Source: Clostridiales bacterium
GTDB taxonomy: Bacteria > Bacillota > Clostridia > Oscillospirales > Acutalibacteraceae
DNA length: 64,000 nucleotides
Reading direction: 5' to 3'
Assembly (NCBI GenBank): GCA_018364155.1
Contig: JAGZMM010000001.1
Span: 720,156-784,155, forward strand
Shown: positions 35,553 to 43,584 of the stretch, one piece after another
Numbering within the stretch: position 1 is the first letter of the stretch
How the letters are laid out: each line of letters begins with the position of its first letter
Notes under the pieces: generated by a model
Told to the model about the DNA's origin: nothing
Database searches by the model: none
The model's input: the letters and a program-made list of their open reading frames with translations, nothing else
Program-made: the position numbers and the translations under genes

Positions 35553-35595
35553 CAACAAAAAGCGCCCGGTATCAAAAGATACCGGGCGCTTTTCT
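35553..35595 (-). terminator. PBP gene terminator
   Basis: Inverted repeat AAAGCGCCCGGTATC with AAAA loop after the stop at 35607; T-rich on the minus strand. Confidence 0.88.
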
Positions 35596-35606
35596 TTCAA
35601 TTCTAT

Positions 35607-37970
35607 TTAACCCACTGCGTCATCCTCATTCTCGGAACTCACCGAGGAACTGGAAGAGCTGGAAGAGGAACTGGAAGACGACGAGCTCAACGAACTCGAA
35701 GAGGAAGAACTCGAAGAGCTGGAAGAGGAACTAGACGAGGAAGGCGGAGCACTCGAGGAAGTATCCGGCGGATTTTCTTCTCCCCCGCTGCCGCCATGTC
35801 TGCCGTCACAGGTGGTCGGGATGTTGCTCTTTTTATAATATCCCGTTGCGGTATGGGAGCAGCCGGAACCTGCCAGCAGTCCACTGTCCAAGCAATACGT
35901 GCGCGTCACCACATTCGGGTCCGCGTCAAACGACGCGTTATCCAGATGCTTGTGGATCATGGCCATAACCATTTTCCACCCGGTCACCGCACCGGTAGTC
36001 ACCACCGGCGTAATGTCCTTCATCCGGTCGAACCCGTACCAGCTTCCCGTCACATAATAAGGAGATCCGCCGATGAGCCAAGCATCGGTAGATCCAAGGG
36101 TGTCGTTACCGGCGGTACCGGTCTTTGCAAAAAGCTCAATGCCGCTGCGAAAACGTGCCGCACGGGCAGTACCCTGGGAGCCATCGATTACCTGGGTCAT
36201 CATCCGGTTCATCACCCATGCCGTATCCGAGCTGATGGCCCGTTCAGGAGTGGGCGAATTTTCCAGCAAGACGTTTCCGTTGTTGTCCTCCACCTTATAG
36301 TAGGAATACGGCTCGTAATAAAGGCCGCCGTTTCCAAAGGTGGCAAAGGCTGCGGTCATTTCCCGCAGGGTCAAGCCGTTGACGCCGCCCAAAGCCATGG
36401 AACCCACGTCCCGGTCGGACTTTTCGGTCTCGTCTTTGGGCTCATCAATCAGATTATCCAGATGATACCGTTCTTTTGCAAAGTCAAAGCAGGTGTTATA
36501 CCCCAAATCCTTAACCACGCCTGCAGCAATGGTGTTGAGAGATCGCTCCAAGCCCTTGGCAATGGTGGTGGGGTCATTGGTATAGGTGCCCGAATAGTTG
36601 TTGGGCCAGGGCTCTCCTCTAAGCTTAAAGGGAGGCGTGTCGTCGTACAGGGTGGAATAGGTAATCTTATCGAGCTCAATGCCAGGGGAATACACCGACA
36701 GCGGCTTGATACTCGAACCGGTCTGCCGGTACGCCATCGTCGCCCGGTTAAAGGCGCGGCTTTGGGTCTTCTTCCCTGTGGCGCCCGCTACCCCTACAAT
36801 GCGGCCCTCGTAATCCATTACAATCAGCGCCGCCTGGGGCTGAATTGCGCTGGTACTGATTTTGGGGAAATTGTCGGCGTTCTGGTAAATATTCTCCACT
36901 TGGGCCTGGACATCCCGGTCCACAGCAGAATAGATACGCAGGCCGCCGGTGACCATCAGATTCTTGGCATACTTTTCCTCATAGCCCAGCTTTTCCTGCA
37001 GGTCGTTGACCACATCCTCAAACACCATGTCCTGATACCAGCTGGCCACATCATTTTCAATGGTCTCCTGGCTGACAATGTTTTGTGTAGCAAACTCCAG
37101 CGGATAGGCCACCGCCTCATCGTATTCCTGCTTGGATATCTTTCCCTGTTCATACATGGCTTGCAGCACCGTTTCCTGGCGCTCCTTGTTGTATTCAGGG
37201 TTGATAAAGGGATTATACTTGGTGGGATACTTGGTGATTCCGATAATGGCCGCGCACTCGGCCAGATTGAGCTGGCTGACATCCTTGTCGAAATACTTAT
37301 GCGCCGCCGCCTGCACGCCGTTACAGCCGCTTCCCAGCGCAATGGTATTTAAGTAAGCGCCGAGAATCTTATCCTTGGAATTGTGCTTTTCAAATTCCAG
37401 CGCGCGCATGATTTCACGCAGCTTGCGGGTAAAGCTCACGTCATCGTCGTCGGTAAGGTTCTTGATCAGCTGCTGGGTAATGGTAGAACCGCCCTGGCGG
37501 TTGCCGTAGATGGGGACAAAAGAGTTGATGGTGGCGCTGATGGTGCGCTTCCAGTCCACTCCCTTGTGCTCATAAAAGCGTTTATCCTCAATGGCGATGG
37601 CCGCGTCCTTCATATACTCCGGGATCTGGTCAAAATCCACCCAAATGCGGTTTTCCGAATGGTAGTATTGAGCCGCCTCCAGCCATTCTCCCGTCAGGGG
37701 ATCTTGTTCATACAAAAAGCTCGTATAGTCCAGAGTAAGCCGATCCAGGTCGATGTTCGTCGTACGGTCCACTGCCTTGACCACATAAATGGCCATCGCG
37801 CCGCCGACGATCGTGGTCGTGATCATAATGACGAGGACAACGCTGAGCAGTACCTTGAAAATACTGGAGAAGACCTCGCCGGCAATGTGAAGGGATTTTT
37901 TCAGCTGACGCTCGCGGCGTTTGGCCGCTTCGTCTTTTTCCTTGCCGGTCACAGGTTTTTTCTGCTTCAT
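35607..37970 (-). CDS. Class A penicillin-binding protein (PBP1A type) with serine-rich tail
   Basis: A 787-residue bifunctional peptidoglycan synthase. Short cytoplasmic N-terminus, membrane anchor about 40-65, glycosyltransferase domain (EDKRFYEHKGVDW, GGSTITQQLIKNL, LREIMRALEFEKHNSKDKILGAYLN) and transpeptidase domain with the serine motif TGSSIKPLSVY, RSLNT and KTGTAG. The C-terminus (about 725-787) is a long low-complexity run of serines broken by few residues and ends ENEDDAVG. The same end, DAVG, closes the serine tail of the pseudokinase at 43585. AAGGAGG precedes the ATG. Confidence 0.96.
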   Translation of the reverse strand: MKQKKPVTGKEKDEAAKRRERQLKKSLHIAGEVFSSIFKVLLSVVLVIMITTTIVGGAMAIYVVKAVDRTTNIDLDRLTLDYTSFLYEQDPLTGEWLEAAQYYHSENRIWVDFDQIPEYMKDAAIAIEDKRFYEHKGVDWKRTISATINSFVPIYGNRQGGSTITQQLIKNLTDDDDVSFTRKLREIMRALEFEKHNSKDKILGAYLNTIALGSGCNGVQAAAHKYFDKDVSQLNLAECAAIIGITKYPTKYNPFINPEYNKERQETVLQAMYEQGKISKQEYDEAVAYPLEFATQNIVSQETIENDVASWYQDMVFEDVVNDLQEKLGYEEKYAKNLMVTGGLRIYSAVDRDVQAQVENIYQNADNFPKISTSAIQPQAALIVMDYEGRIVGVAGATGKKTQSRAFNRATMAYRQTGSSIKPLSVYSPGIELDKITYSTLYDDTPPFKLRGEPWPNNYSGTYTNDPTTIAKGLERSLNTIAAGVVKDLGYNTCFDFAKERYHLDNLIDEPKDETEKSDRDVGSMALGGVNGLTLREMTAAFATFGNGGLYYEPYSYYKVEDNNGNVLLENSPTPERAISSDTAWVMNRMMTQVIDGSQGTARAARFRSGIELFAKTGTAGNDTLGSTDAWLIGGSPYYVTGSWYGFDRMKDITPVVTTGAVTGWKMVMAMIHKHLDNASFDADPNVVTRTYCLDSGLLAGSGCSHTATGYYKKSNIPTTCDGRHGGSGGEENPPDTSSSAPPSSSSSSSSSSSSSSSSSLSSSSSSSSSSSSSSSVSSENEDDAVG

Positions 37971-37993
37971 GCAACTATTCGCCTCCTTGTCAG

Positions 37994-38002
37994 GGTATTA
38001 TA
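37994..38002 (-). promoter_or_regulatory. Extended -10 promoter of the PBP gene
   Basis: Minus-strand TGC followed by TATAAT (37997-38002), about 27 bp before the ATG; no clear -35 box. Confidence 0.5.
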
Positions 38003-38224
38003 GCATAATCTATTTCAGAAAGAAAGGCAATAATTTGAATTCTGACCATCCTTCCACTCTCCTCTTTCCCTGGGATTCCCGTTGTTTTGCCGCCGATTTT
38101 GTAACAAATTTCCTGTTCCTGCATAGTATGGACCGAATCGGGCAAGAATAACACCGAGCAAAAGCATTTGTCTGCAAACTTCTCGGCAGTCCAGTCAAAT
38201 TTGGGCGTCAACGGAGGGATCATG

Positions 38225-38551
38225 ATGGATAAGAAGATGAAAATATTGCTGCTGGTCACGGCGGTCTGCGTCATCGTCATCGGCGCTGCGTCTGCAATTT
38301 CCGCCACCACAAAGCCGCCTCTGACCGTTTCCCAGGCCGATCATCCGTCAGCCGTGGCGAGCACCTGGACGGTGGGGGTATACGAAGGAAAGCTAGCGGT
38401 GTTCCAAGACGGAAATGACCGGCCGGTGGAACTGTATGAGGATGTGCTCATAAGTGAGCTTCCAGAAACCGACCAGGCCCTCCTGCGAAGAGGCATCACT
38501 GCTTACTCTACCCAGGAGCTACAAACCATACTTGAAGATTATACCAGTTGA
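38225..38551 (+). CDS. BofC C-terminal-domain-like membrane protein
   Basis: A 108-residue protein with an N-terminal signal/membrane helix (MKILLLVTAVCVIVIGAASAI) and an outside domain: VGVYEGKLAVFQDGNDRPVELYEDVLISELPETDQALLRRGI...ELQTILEDYTS. This matches the C-terminal domain of BofC, the forespore protein controlling SpoIVB in pro-sigma-K activation. The second of two adjacent ATGs (38225) has the better spacing (7 bp) to GGAGG. It lies just before sigK, which supports a sporulation role; family membership is from pattern only. Confidence 0.75.
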   Translation: MDKKMKILLLVTAVCVIVIGAASAISATTKPPLTVSQADHPSAVASTWTVGVYEGKLAVFQDGNDRPVELYEDVLISELPETDQALLRRGITAYSTQELQTILEDYTS

Positions 38552-38589
38552 GGACTGGCACATTTCCCCTCAAAACGACATATACTCTC

Positions 38590-38645
38590 ATTAAGGGCGT
38601 GTTTTGAAAATGCTCGGCGCTGAATTTTCAAAACACGCCCTTAAT
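38590..38645 (+). repeat. Perfect 22-bp inverted repeat between bofC-like gene and sigK
   Basis: Arms 38590-38611 and 38624-38645 are exact complements with a 12-base loop. It could end transcription of the bofC-like gene, but no T-run follows; the sigK ribosome site begins 15 bp later, so it may also act on sigK mRNA. Confidence 0.8.
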
Positions 38646-38674
38646 ACACCTCTTTGAAGGAGGAATGGTCGAGC

Positions 38675-39391
38675 ATGTTTTCCAGTCTCTTGTTCACCAT
38701 CTTTTCAAACCTCATTTATTTCGCCCTGCACGTGACCCATGCCGGGTCCTTTCCCCGCCCGTTGTCCGCTGCCGAGGAGCGGGAATGCCTGGAAAAATTC
38801 CATAACGGCGACTTGGAAGCCCGCAACAAGCTCATTGAACATAATCTGCGCCTAGTTGCTCACATCATCAAAAAATATTACTCCAACGCCAAGGATCAGG
38901 ACGATCTGATTTCCATCGGTACCATCGGCCTAATCAAGGCGGTAAACACCTTCAACGGAGCGAAAAACTGCCGTCTCGCTACCTATGCCGCCAAATGCAT
39001 CGAAAATGAAATTCTCATGTTCTTTCGCAGCCAAAAGAAAACCGCACAGGATGTTTCCCTCAACGAACCCATTGACACCGATAAGGACGGCAACGCCCTT
39101 TCCCTGATGGACGTCATTGCAACCGACGATACCATTCTCGATGACCTGGATCTTTCCATGCGCGCCCAGCGCATGAAGCAATACATACTCGAGGCGTTAA
39201 CGCCCCGGGAACGTACCATTCTGGAACTTCGCTACGGTTTAAGCGGACAAATCCCGCTGACCCAGCGGGACGTGGCCAAACGGCTCGGAATCTCCAGAAG
39301 CTATGTATCCCGGATTGAAACCAAGTCTCTGGCCCAATTGAAGAAAAAGTTTGACTTGGAGGACAGCGTTGCCCGCAGACGGAGGAAATAA
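38675..39391 (+). CDS. sigK: Sporulation sigma factor SigK
   Basis: A 238-residue sigma-70 family factor for late mother-cell genes. The N-terminus MFSSLLFTIFSNLIYFALHV is the hydrophobic pro-sequence typical of pro-sigma-K, followed by SFPRPLSAAEERE. Region 2: LIEHNLRLVAHIIKKY, DQDDLISIGTIGLIKAVNTF, RLATYAAKCIENEILMFFR; region 4: RERTILELRYGL, QRDVAKRLGISRSYVSRIE. The gene is continuous: no skin-type element interrupts it. The ATG at 38675 lies 11 bp after GGAGG. Confidence 0.93.
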   Translation: MFSSLLFTIFSNLIYFALHVTHAGSFPRPLSAAEERECLEKFHNGDLEARNKLIEHNLRLVAHIIKKYYSNAKDQDDLISIGTIGLIKAVNTFNGAKNCRLATYAAKCIENEILMFFRSQKKTAQDVSLNEPIDTDKDGNALSLMDVIATDDTILDDLDLSMRAQRMKQYILEALTPRERTILELRYGLSGQIPLTQRDVAKRLGISRSYVSRIETKSLAQLKKKFDLEDSVARRRRK

Positions 39392-39393
39392 AG

Positions 39394-39432
39394 AGGAACA
39401 GCCCGGTGGCAGATGCCACTGGGCTGTTCCTT
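39394..39432 (+). terminator. Probable sigK terminator
   Basis: Inverted repeat AGGAACAGCCC-GGTGGC with its complement right after the sigK stop; T-tract is weak. Confidence 0.65.
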
Positions 39433-39443
39433 CGATGTCTTTG

Positions 39444-39818
39444 TTATTGACTGACCCAAAGGCCGTGAAGGTTACAATACGCATAAAGGGTGAAAGAATG
39501 GTCTCCTACCAGAAAGTCCGCCTGGGGCTTTTCGCCGGGACATACATGGACCCGCTCCACACGGTTGTCAAACACCGCCCAGATGTATTCGATGGAATGC
39601 TCCTCGGTCATCGGATGCTCCACCTCACCCACCGACACGTGGATGACGTCGCCGTCCTTTTCGTACACCGGGATATGCTTTTCCGTAGCCGCTTCCACCG
39701 CCGCGGGCACAATCTCCTTCATCTTTTCCCCGCAGCAAACAGGAGTGACCTTCCCATCCAGCAGCTCAATCAGATCGCCGCAATGCTCACATTTAAAAAC
39801 GCGTAAAGTGTTGCTCAT
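39444..39818 (-). CDS. dfx: Desulfoferrodoxin (2Fe-superoxide reductase)
   Basis: Reduces superoxide to peroxide in anaerobes. The 124-residue protein has an N-terminal desulforedoxin domain with four cysteines (FKCEHCGD and PVCCGEKM, an FeCys4 centre) and a neelaredoxin domain with the Fe(His4Cys) ligands in EKHIPV, VGEVEHPMTEEHSIEYI and CNLHGLW. The start MSNTLRVFKC has AAAGGAG upstream; the frame extends 78 bp further but across the promoter. Single gene with its own promoter. Confidence 0.96.
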   Translation of the reverse strand: MSNTLRVFKCEHCGDLIELLDGKVTPVCCGEKMKEIVPAAVEAATEKHIPVYEKDGDVIHVSVGEVEHPMTEEHSIEYIWAVFDNRVERVHVCPGEKPQADFLVGDHSFTLYAYCNLHGLWVSQ

Positions 39819-39855
39819 GTTACTCGCGCTCCTTTTGTATACTAAATTTGTATAA

Positions 39856-39884
39856 ATTATAGCATCTATTTTTGCCCTTTGCAA
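39856..39884 (-). promoter_or_regulatory. dfx promoter
   Basis: Minus-strand TTGCAA (39879-39884), 17-bp spacer, TATAAT (39856-39861). Confidence 0.8.
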
Positions 39885-39902
39885 CCCCTTTTTCAAAGAA
39901 AT

Positions 39903-41351
39903 TTATGCATGATATTCCGCCAGCAGCCGCTGCTTTTGTTCCCAAACCTGCCGGGACAGATCCACATAATACGTATGGGGGTTTTCAAAGCGCAGAACCT
40001 CGTCCCAAAGGGTGCCTACCTGCTCGGCACAGTAGGCCTTGATCTCATCCACCGAAGGGCTCGCATAGACGCACTTGCCTTTCTCAAACACGGGGACCAG
40101 CAGCGGACGGGCTACAAAATTTGTCACGGTTTTTCGTTTCCAGGTATGCTCCGGGTCAAAGATGGTATAAGGCTTACGGTCATCGATTTTCTCCGCAAAT
40201 CCGGTGACCACGTCCGCGATGGCTTTGCCTGAATCCCGGTCAAGAAGCCGCCAGGTTGTCTTAAAGCCTGGGGTGGTGATCTTGGTGACGTTTTCGCTGA
40301 GCTTGATCTTGGGAACGATCTCGCCTTTCTCTTCCACCGCCACCAGCTTATAGACTCCGCCGAAGATGGGAGTGGAAGCCGCGGTAATCAGCCGCTCGCC
40401 CACGCCGAAGGAATCCACCTTGGCTCCTTGTAGCAGCATGTCCTGGATAATCAGCTCATCCAGGGAATTGGAGGCAACGATCTTGCAGTCTGGAAACCCT
40501 GCCTCATCGAGCATTTTACGGGCTTTTTTGGACAGGTAGGTGATATCCCCGCTGTCGATACGCACGCCGGCGGGGCGAAAGCCCCGGGGCAAAATCTCTT
40601 CCTGAAAAACCCGGATGGCGTTGGGAATGCCGGATTTGAGGGTATGGTAAGTGTCCACCAGAAGGGTACAGTTGTCCGGATAGGCACGGGCATAGGCGCG
40701 GAATGCGGAAAGCTCGCTGTCAAACATCTGCACCCAGCTATGGGCCATGGTACCCAGGGCAGGAATGCCGAAATCCCGCTCGCAGAGAGTACACGCCGTT
40801 CCCGCGCAGCCGCCGATGTAGGCAGCTCTAGCGCCATATACCGCCCCGTCATACCCTTGCGCCCGGCGGGAGCCGAACTCCATCACCGGCCGCCCCTTTG
40901 CCGCCCGGCAGATGCGGTTAGCCTTAGTGGCGATGAGGGACGGATGGTTGATGGCCAGGAGCACCATAGTCTCGATAAACTGGGCCTGAATCACCGGTCC
41001 GCGGACGGTAACAATAGGCTCGTGGGGAAAGACGGGCGTTCCCTCCGGCACCGCCCAGACGTCGCAGGAGAAGGAAAAGGTTCGCAGGAACTGTAAAAAC
41101 GCTTCGTCGAAAATGCCTTTGCCGCGCAGAAAAGCAATGTCCTCCTCGGTAAAATGCAAATCCTTCAAATAATCAATCAACTGCTCAAGCCCCGCCATAA
41201 TGGCGAAGCCTCCTTCATCGGGAACTTTGCGGAAAAACAGATCGAAATAAGCAATCCGGTCCGCAAACCCGTTTTGAAAATAGCCGTTGGCCATGGTCAG
41301 CTCATAAAAGTCGGTGAGCATGGTCAGGTTGCGCTTGCATCCTTCGTTCAT
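39903..41351 (-). CDS. pncB: Nicotinate phosphoribosyltransferase
   Basis: Converts nicotinate and PRPP to nicotinate mononucleotide (salvage to NAD). The 482-residue protein has MLTDFYELTMANGYFQNG at the N-terminus, EFGSRRAQGYDGAVYGARAAYIGG, GTMAHSWVQMF and GVRIDSGDITYLSKKARKMLDEAG, all typical. Length is normal for the Firmicutes type. It overlaps the isochorismatase-type gene by 4 bp, forming a nicotinamide salvage pair. Confidence 0.96.
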   Translation of the reverse strand: MNEGCKRNLTMLTDFYELTMANGYFQNGFADRIAYFDLFFRKVPDEGGFAIMAGLEQLIDYLKDLHFTEEDIAFLRGKGIFDEAFLQFLRTFSFSCDVWAVPEGTPVFPHEPIVTVRGPVIQAQFIETMVLLAINHPSLIATKANRICRAAKGRPVMEFGSRRAQGYDGAVYGARAAYIGGCAGTACTLCERDFGIPALGTMAHSWVQMFDSELSAFRAYARAYPDNCTLLVDTYHTLKSGIPNAIRVFQEEILPRGFRPAGVRIDSGDITYLSKKARKMLDEAGFPDCKIVASNSLDELIIQDMLLQGAKVDSFGVGERLITAASTPIFGGVYKLVAVEEKGEIVPKIKLSENVTKITTPGFKTTWRLLDRDSGKAIADVVTGFAEKIDDRKPYTIFDPEHTWKRKTVTNFVARPLLVPVFEKGKCVYASPSVDEIKAYCAEQVGTLWDEVLRFENPHTYYVDLSRQVWEQKQRLLAEYHA

Positions 41352-42040
41352 GGCGTTTCCTCCTTTGCTGTGTCATCTGCAATGGCGGCGCACAGCTCGA
41401 CGCCATTGATCTCCATGTTGTAGAGAGCGGCGGCGCCGGTAAAGTCTGCCCCATGCAGCCCCAGCTCATAGGTGTCGGTCAGGTCCAGCGGGACGAGCAC
41501 CCGCACCGGCCGGTTTTGTCGGGTAAAATGGGTTTTCAGCCCGATGGCAAACTGCTGCACGCAGATGTCGGTGCAGTCCCCGGTGACCACAAAGGTATTC
41601 GTATCCGGGTGCCCGCTGAGCCAGGAGAGCACAGCGGGCTCCTGCATGCCGTTGGTGGAAGCCTTTTCAATAACCGGTATGGGCAGGGCTTTCAGCTCCT
41701 CCACTAGCTCGCTTTCCCATTCCCCCTTGAGGCAGTGGACCGGATAAGCGGAAAACTCAGGGCTGTCTTTTGTGTGGCAGTCATTCAGCGCCAGCACCGG
41801 CCGCCCCGTTTGAAGAAACCGCTTGGCAAGTGCGGCGGTGGGCGAAATCAGTGCCTCCACCCGAGAGCTGTACATGGCGCCCGCTTTCGCAAAGCCGTTG
41901 ACTAAGTCCACCACCATGAGTGCGGCGGTGCCGGGCAGCGAGGACAACGACACCCCCGGCAGGGTGGTCAGGTGGTCATATACGGCGCTGACGGTTTTCG
42001 TGCACTGGGCCACAAATGCAGTTTTCTCCTGAAATTTCAT
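41348..42040 (-). CDS. Isochorismatase-family cysteine hydrolase, probable nicotinamidase
   Basis: A 230-residue protein with AALMVVDLVNGFAKAG (catalytic Asp), KGEWESELVEELK (region of the catalytic Lys) and FVVTGDCTDICVQQFAIGLK (catalytic Cys). Its coupling to pncB suggests it deamidates nicotinamide to nicotinate (PncA role). The start MKFQEKTAFV follows AGGAGG; an upstream ATG is unlikely. Nicotinamidase assignment rests on context, the fold on sequence. Confidence 0.85.
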   Translation of the reverse strand: MKFQEKTAFVAQCTKTVSAVYDHLTTLPGVSLSSLPGTAALMVVDLVNGFAKAGAMYSSRVEALISPTAALAKRFLQTGRPVLALNDCHTKDSPEFSAYPVHCLKGEWESELVEELKALPIPVIEKASTNGMQEPAVLSWLSGHPDTNTFVVTGDCTDICVQQFAIGLKTHFTRQNRPVRVLVPLDLTDTYELGLHGADFTGAAALYNMEINGVELCAAIADDTAKEETP

Positions 42041-42066
42041 ACGGTCCCTCCTGTCTGAAAAACGCA

Positions 42067-42101
42067 GAAAGGGAACACACTGCATCCGCATGTTCCCTTT
42101 C
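42067..42101 (-). terminator. Terminator after the FprA gene
   Basis: Inverted repeat GAAAGGGAACA/TGTTCCCTTTC (11 bp) with a 13-base loop, 20 bp after the stop at 42120. Confidence 0.75.
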
Positions 42102-42119
42102 CTTTTCGAATCAAGGTGC

Positions 42120-43319
42120 TTATTTGACTAATTTCGCAAAGTTCGCGCCGAACTCCACGCACTGCTGCAATGCCGCTTCATCCGGCACCCAGTTGACCTT
42201 CAGCCCGTCGCAGACAATCTCAAAGCCTGCTTTTTCCAGGTGCTCTGCCAGCACTTTGGGAGACTCGCCGCTCCAGCCGTAGCTGCCGAAGGTGGCGGCC
42301 TTTTTGCCCACCGGATGCATTTCCCGGATCAGATCCAGCTCTGCAGCCACGGAGGACAAAATACCGTTGACCACCGTAGGCGAACCCACCAAAACGGCCT
42401 TGGAATCAAACACGTCGGTGAGGATGTCGTTTTTATCGTGCTTGGAGGTACTCTTAACCACCAATTTCACTTCCGGATCCGCCCGCTTGATGCCTTCGGC
42501 AATGGCCTCAGCCATCCGGCGAGTGGAATTCCACATCGTGTCGTACAAAATGGTGATTTTATTCTCCTGATAATCGTCGGCCCACTCCATGTACTTCTCG
42601 ACGATCTGGGCAGGGTTGTCCCTCCAGATGACGCCGTGGCTCGGGCAGATCATGTCGATGGGCAGATTCATCTTCGCCACTTCCTGCAGCTTGAGCTTGG
42701 CCATCTTGGAGAAGGGGGCGACGATGTTGGCATAATATTTTTTCGCTTCGTAGTAAATGGAGGAAGTGTCAGTCAGGTCGTTATACATGGCTTCGGTCGC
42801 CAAGTGCTGGCCGAACACGTCGGTGGAGAACAGAATCTTTTCGTCCTGCAAATAGGCCATCATGTTATCCGGCCAGTGCAGCATACGCGCTTCCACAAAG
42901 GTAAACACCTTGCCGCCGCCCAGATCCAGCGTATCGCCGGTCTTGACCGGATGCAGGTCCCAATCGGCATGATAGAGACCCTTGAGGGACTTGACGCCGT
43001 TGACCGAACAGTAAACCGGGGTATTCGGGATCTCCCGCATCAGCTCCGGCAGCGCACCGCTGTGGTCGCACTCGCCGTGCAGGGCGATCACATAGTCGAT
43101 CTCCTTGAGATCAATGATGGACTTTAAGTTCTCTACAAACTCATGGGCAAAAGGAGTCCAAACCGTGTCGATGAGCGCGGTCTTTTCCCCTCGCACCAGA
43201 TAAGCGTTATAAGAGGAACCCCGCTGTGTGGACAACTCGTCCCCATGAAAGGTTTGCAGCTCATGATCGATTTTGCCGACCCACGTGACGCACTCCGTTA
43301 CTTTAAAAGACTTATCCAT
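42120..43319 (-). CDS. fprA: A-type flavoprotein (FprA), diiron oxygen/NO reductase
   Basis: A 399-residue protein with an N-terminal metallo-beta-lactamase-like diiron domain (HGECDHSGALPELM gives the HxExDH ligands; further His in ARMLHWPDN and CPSHGVIWRDNP) and a C-terminal flavodoxin domain (ILYDTMWNSTRRMAEAIAEGI, GSPTVVNGILSSV, GSYGWSGE). Such enzymes reduce O2 or NO in anaerobes, so it fits with dfx 2 kb away. The start MDKSFKVTECV was chosen by family length. Confidence 0.95.
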   Translation of the reverse strand: MDKSFKVTECVTWVGKIDHELQTFHGDELSTQRGSSYNAYLVRGEKTALIDTVWTPFAHEFVENLKSIIDLKEIDYVIALHGECDHSGALPELMREIPNTPVYCSVNGVKSLKGLYHADWDLHPVKTGDTLDLGGGKVFTFVEARMLHWPDNMMAYLQDEKILFSTDVFGQHLATEAMYNDLTDTSSIYYEAKKYYANIVAPFSKMAKLKLQEVAKMNLPIDMICPSHGVIWRDNPAQIVEKYMEWADDYQENKITILYDTMWNSTRRMAEAIAEGIKRADPEVKLVVKSTSKHDKNDILTDVFDSKAVLVGSPTVVNGILSSVAAELDLIREMHPVGKKAATFGSYGWSGESPKVLAEHLEKAGFEIVCDGLKVNWVPDEAALQQCVEFGANFAKLVK

Positions 43320-43529
43320 ACGTTTTATCGATCCTTTCTTCTCGCAAACCTGTTTTTCTCCGGCGCCCCGGTACAAACGCCAAAAACGGCTGCGATTGAC
43401 GATATTATGGTACCCTTCATTCTCCACCCTCATGCGGCGAATGCGGATATTTTATACAAATTAAGCATACCATTTCAGTATGTATTATACAAGCATTTCC
43501 CATGGAAAATTTTCATGCTCTTTTGTCCA

Positions 43530-43568
43530 AAAAAATAGAAGAAACGCCGACAACTACGCCGGCGTTTC
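43530..43568 (-). terminator. Terminator after the PASTA pseudokinase
   Basis: GAAACGCCG and CGGCGTTTC arms around a 10-base loop, followed on the minus strand by a T-rich run. Confidence 0.8.
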
Positions 43569-43584
43569 CAAAGCAAGCAAACGA

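Noticed and set aside
35640..35760. Serine repeats at the PBP end as a tandem DNA repeat or phase-variable tract
   Set aside because: The codons are mixed (GAA/GCT/GAG patterns without a fixed unit), so it is low-complexity protein rather than a clean DNA repeat.
35796..37352. A 518-codon plus-strand frame opposite the PBP gene
   Set aside because: Antisense shadow of a PBP with all catalytic motifs.
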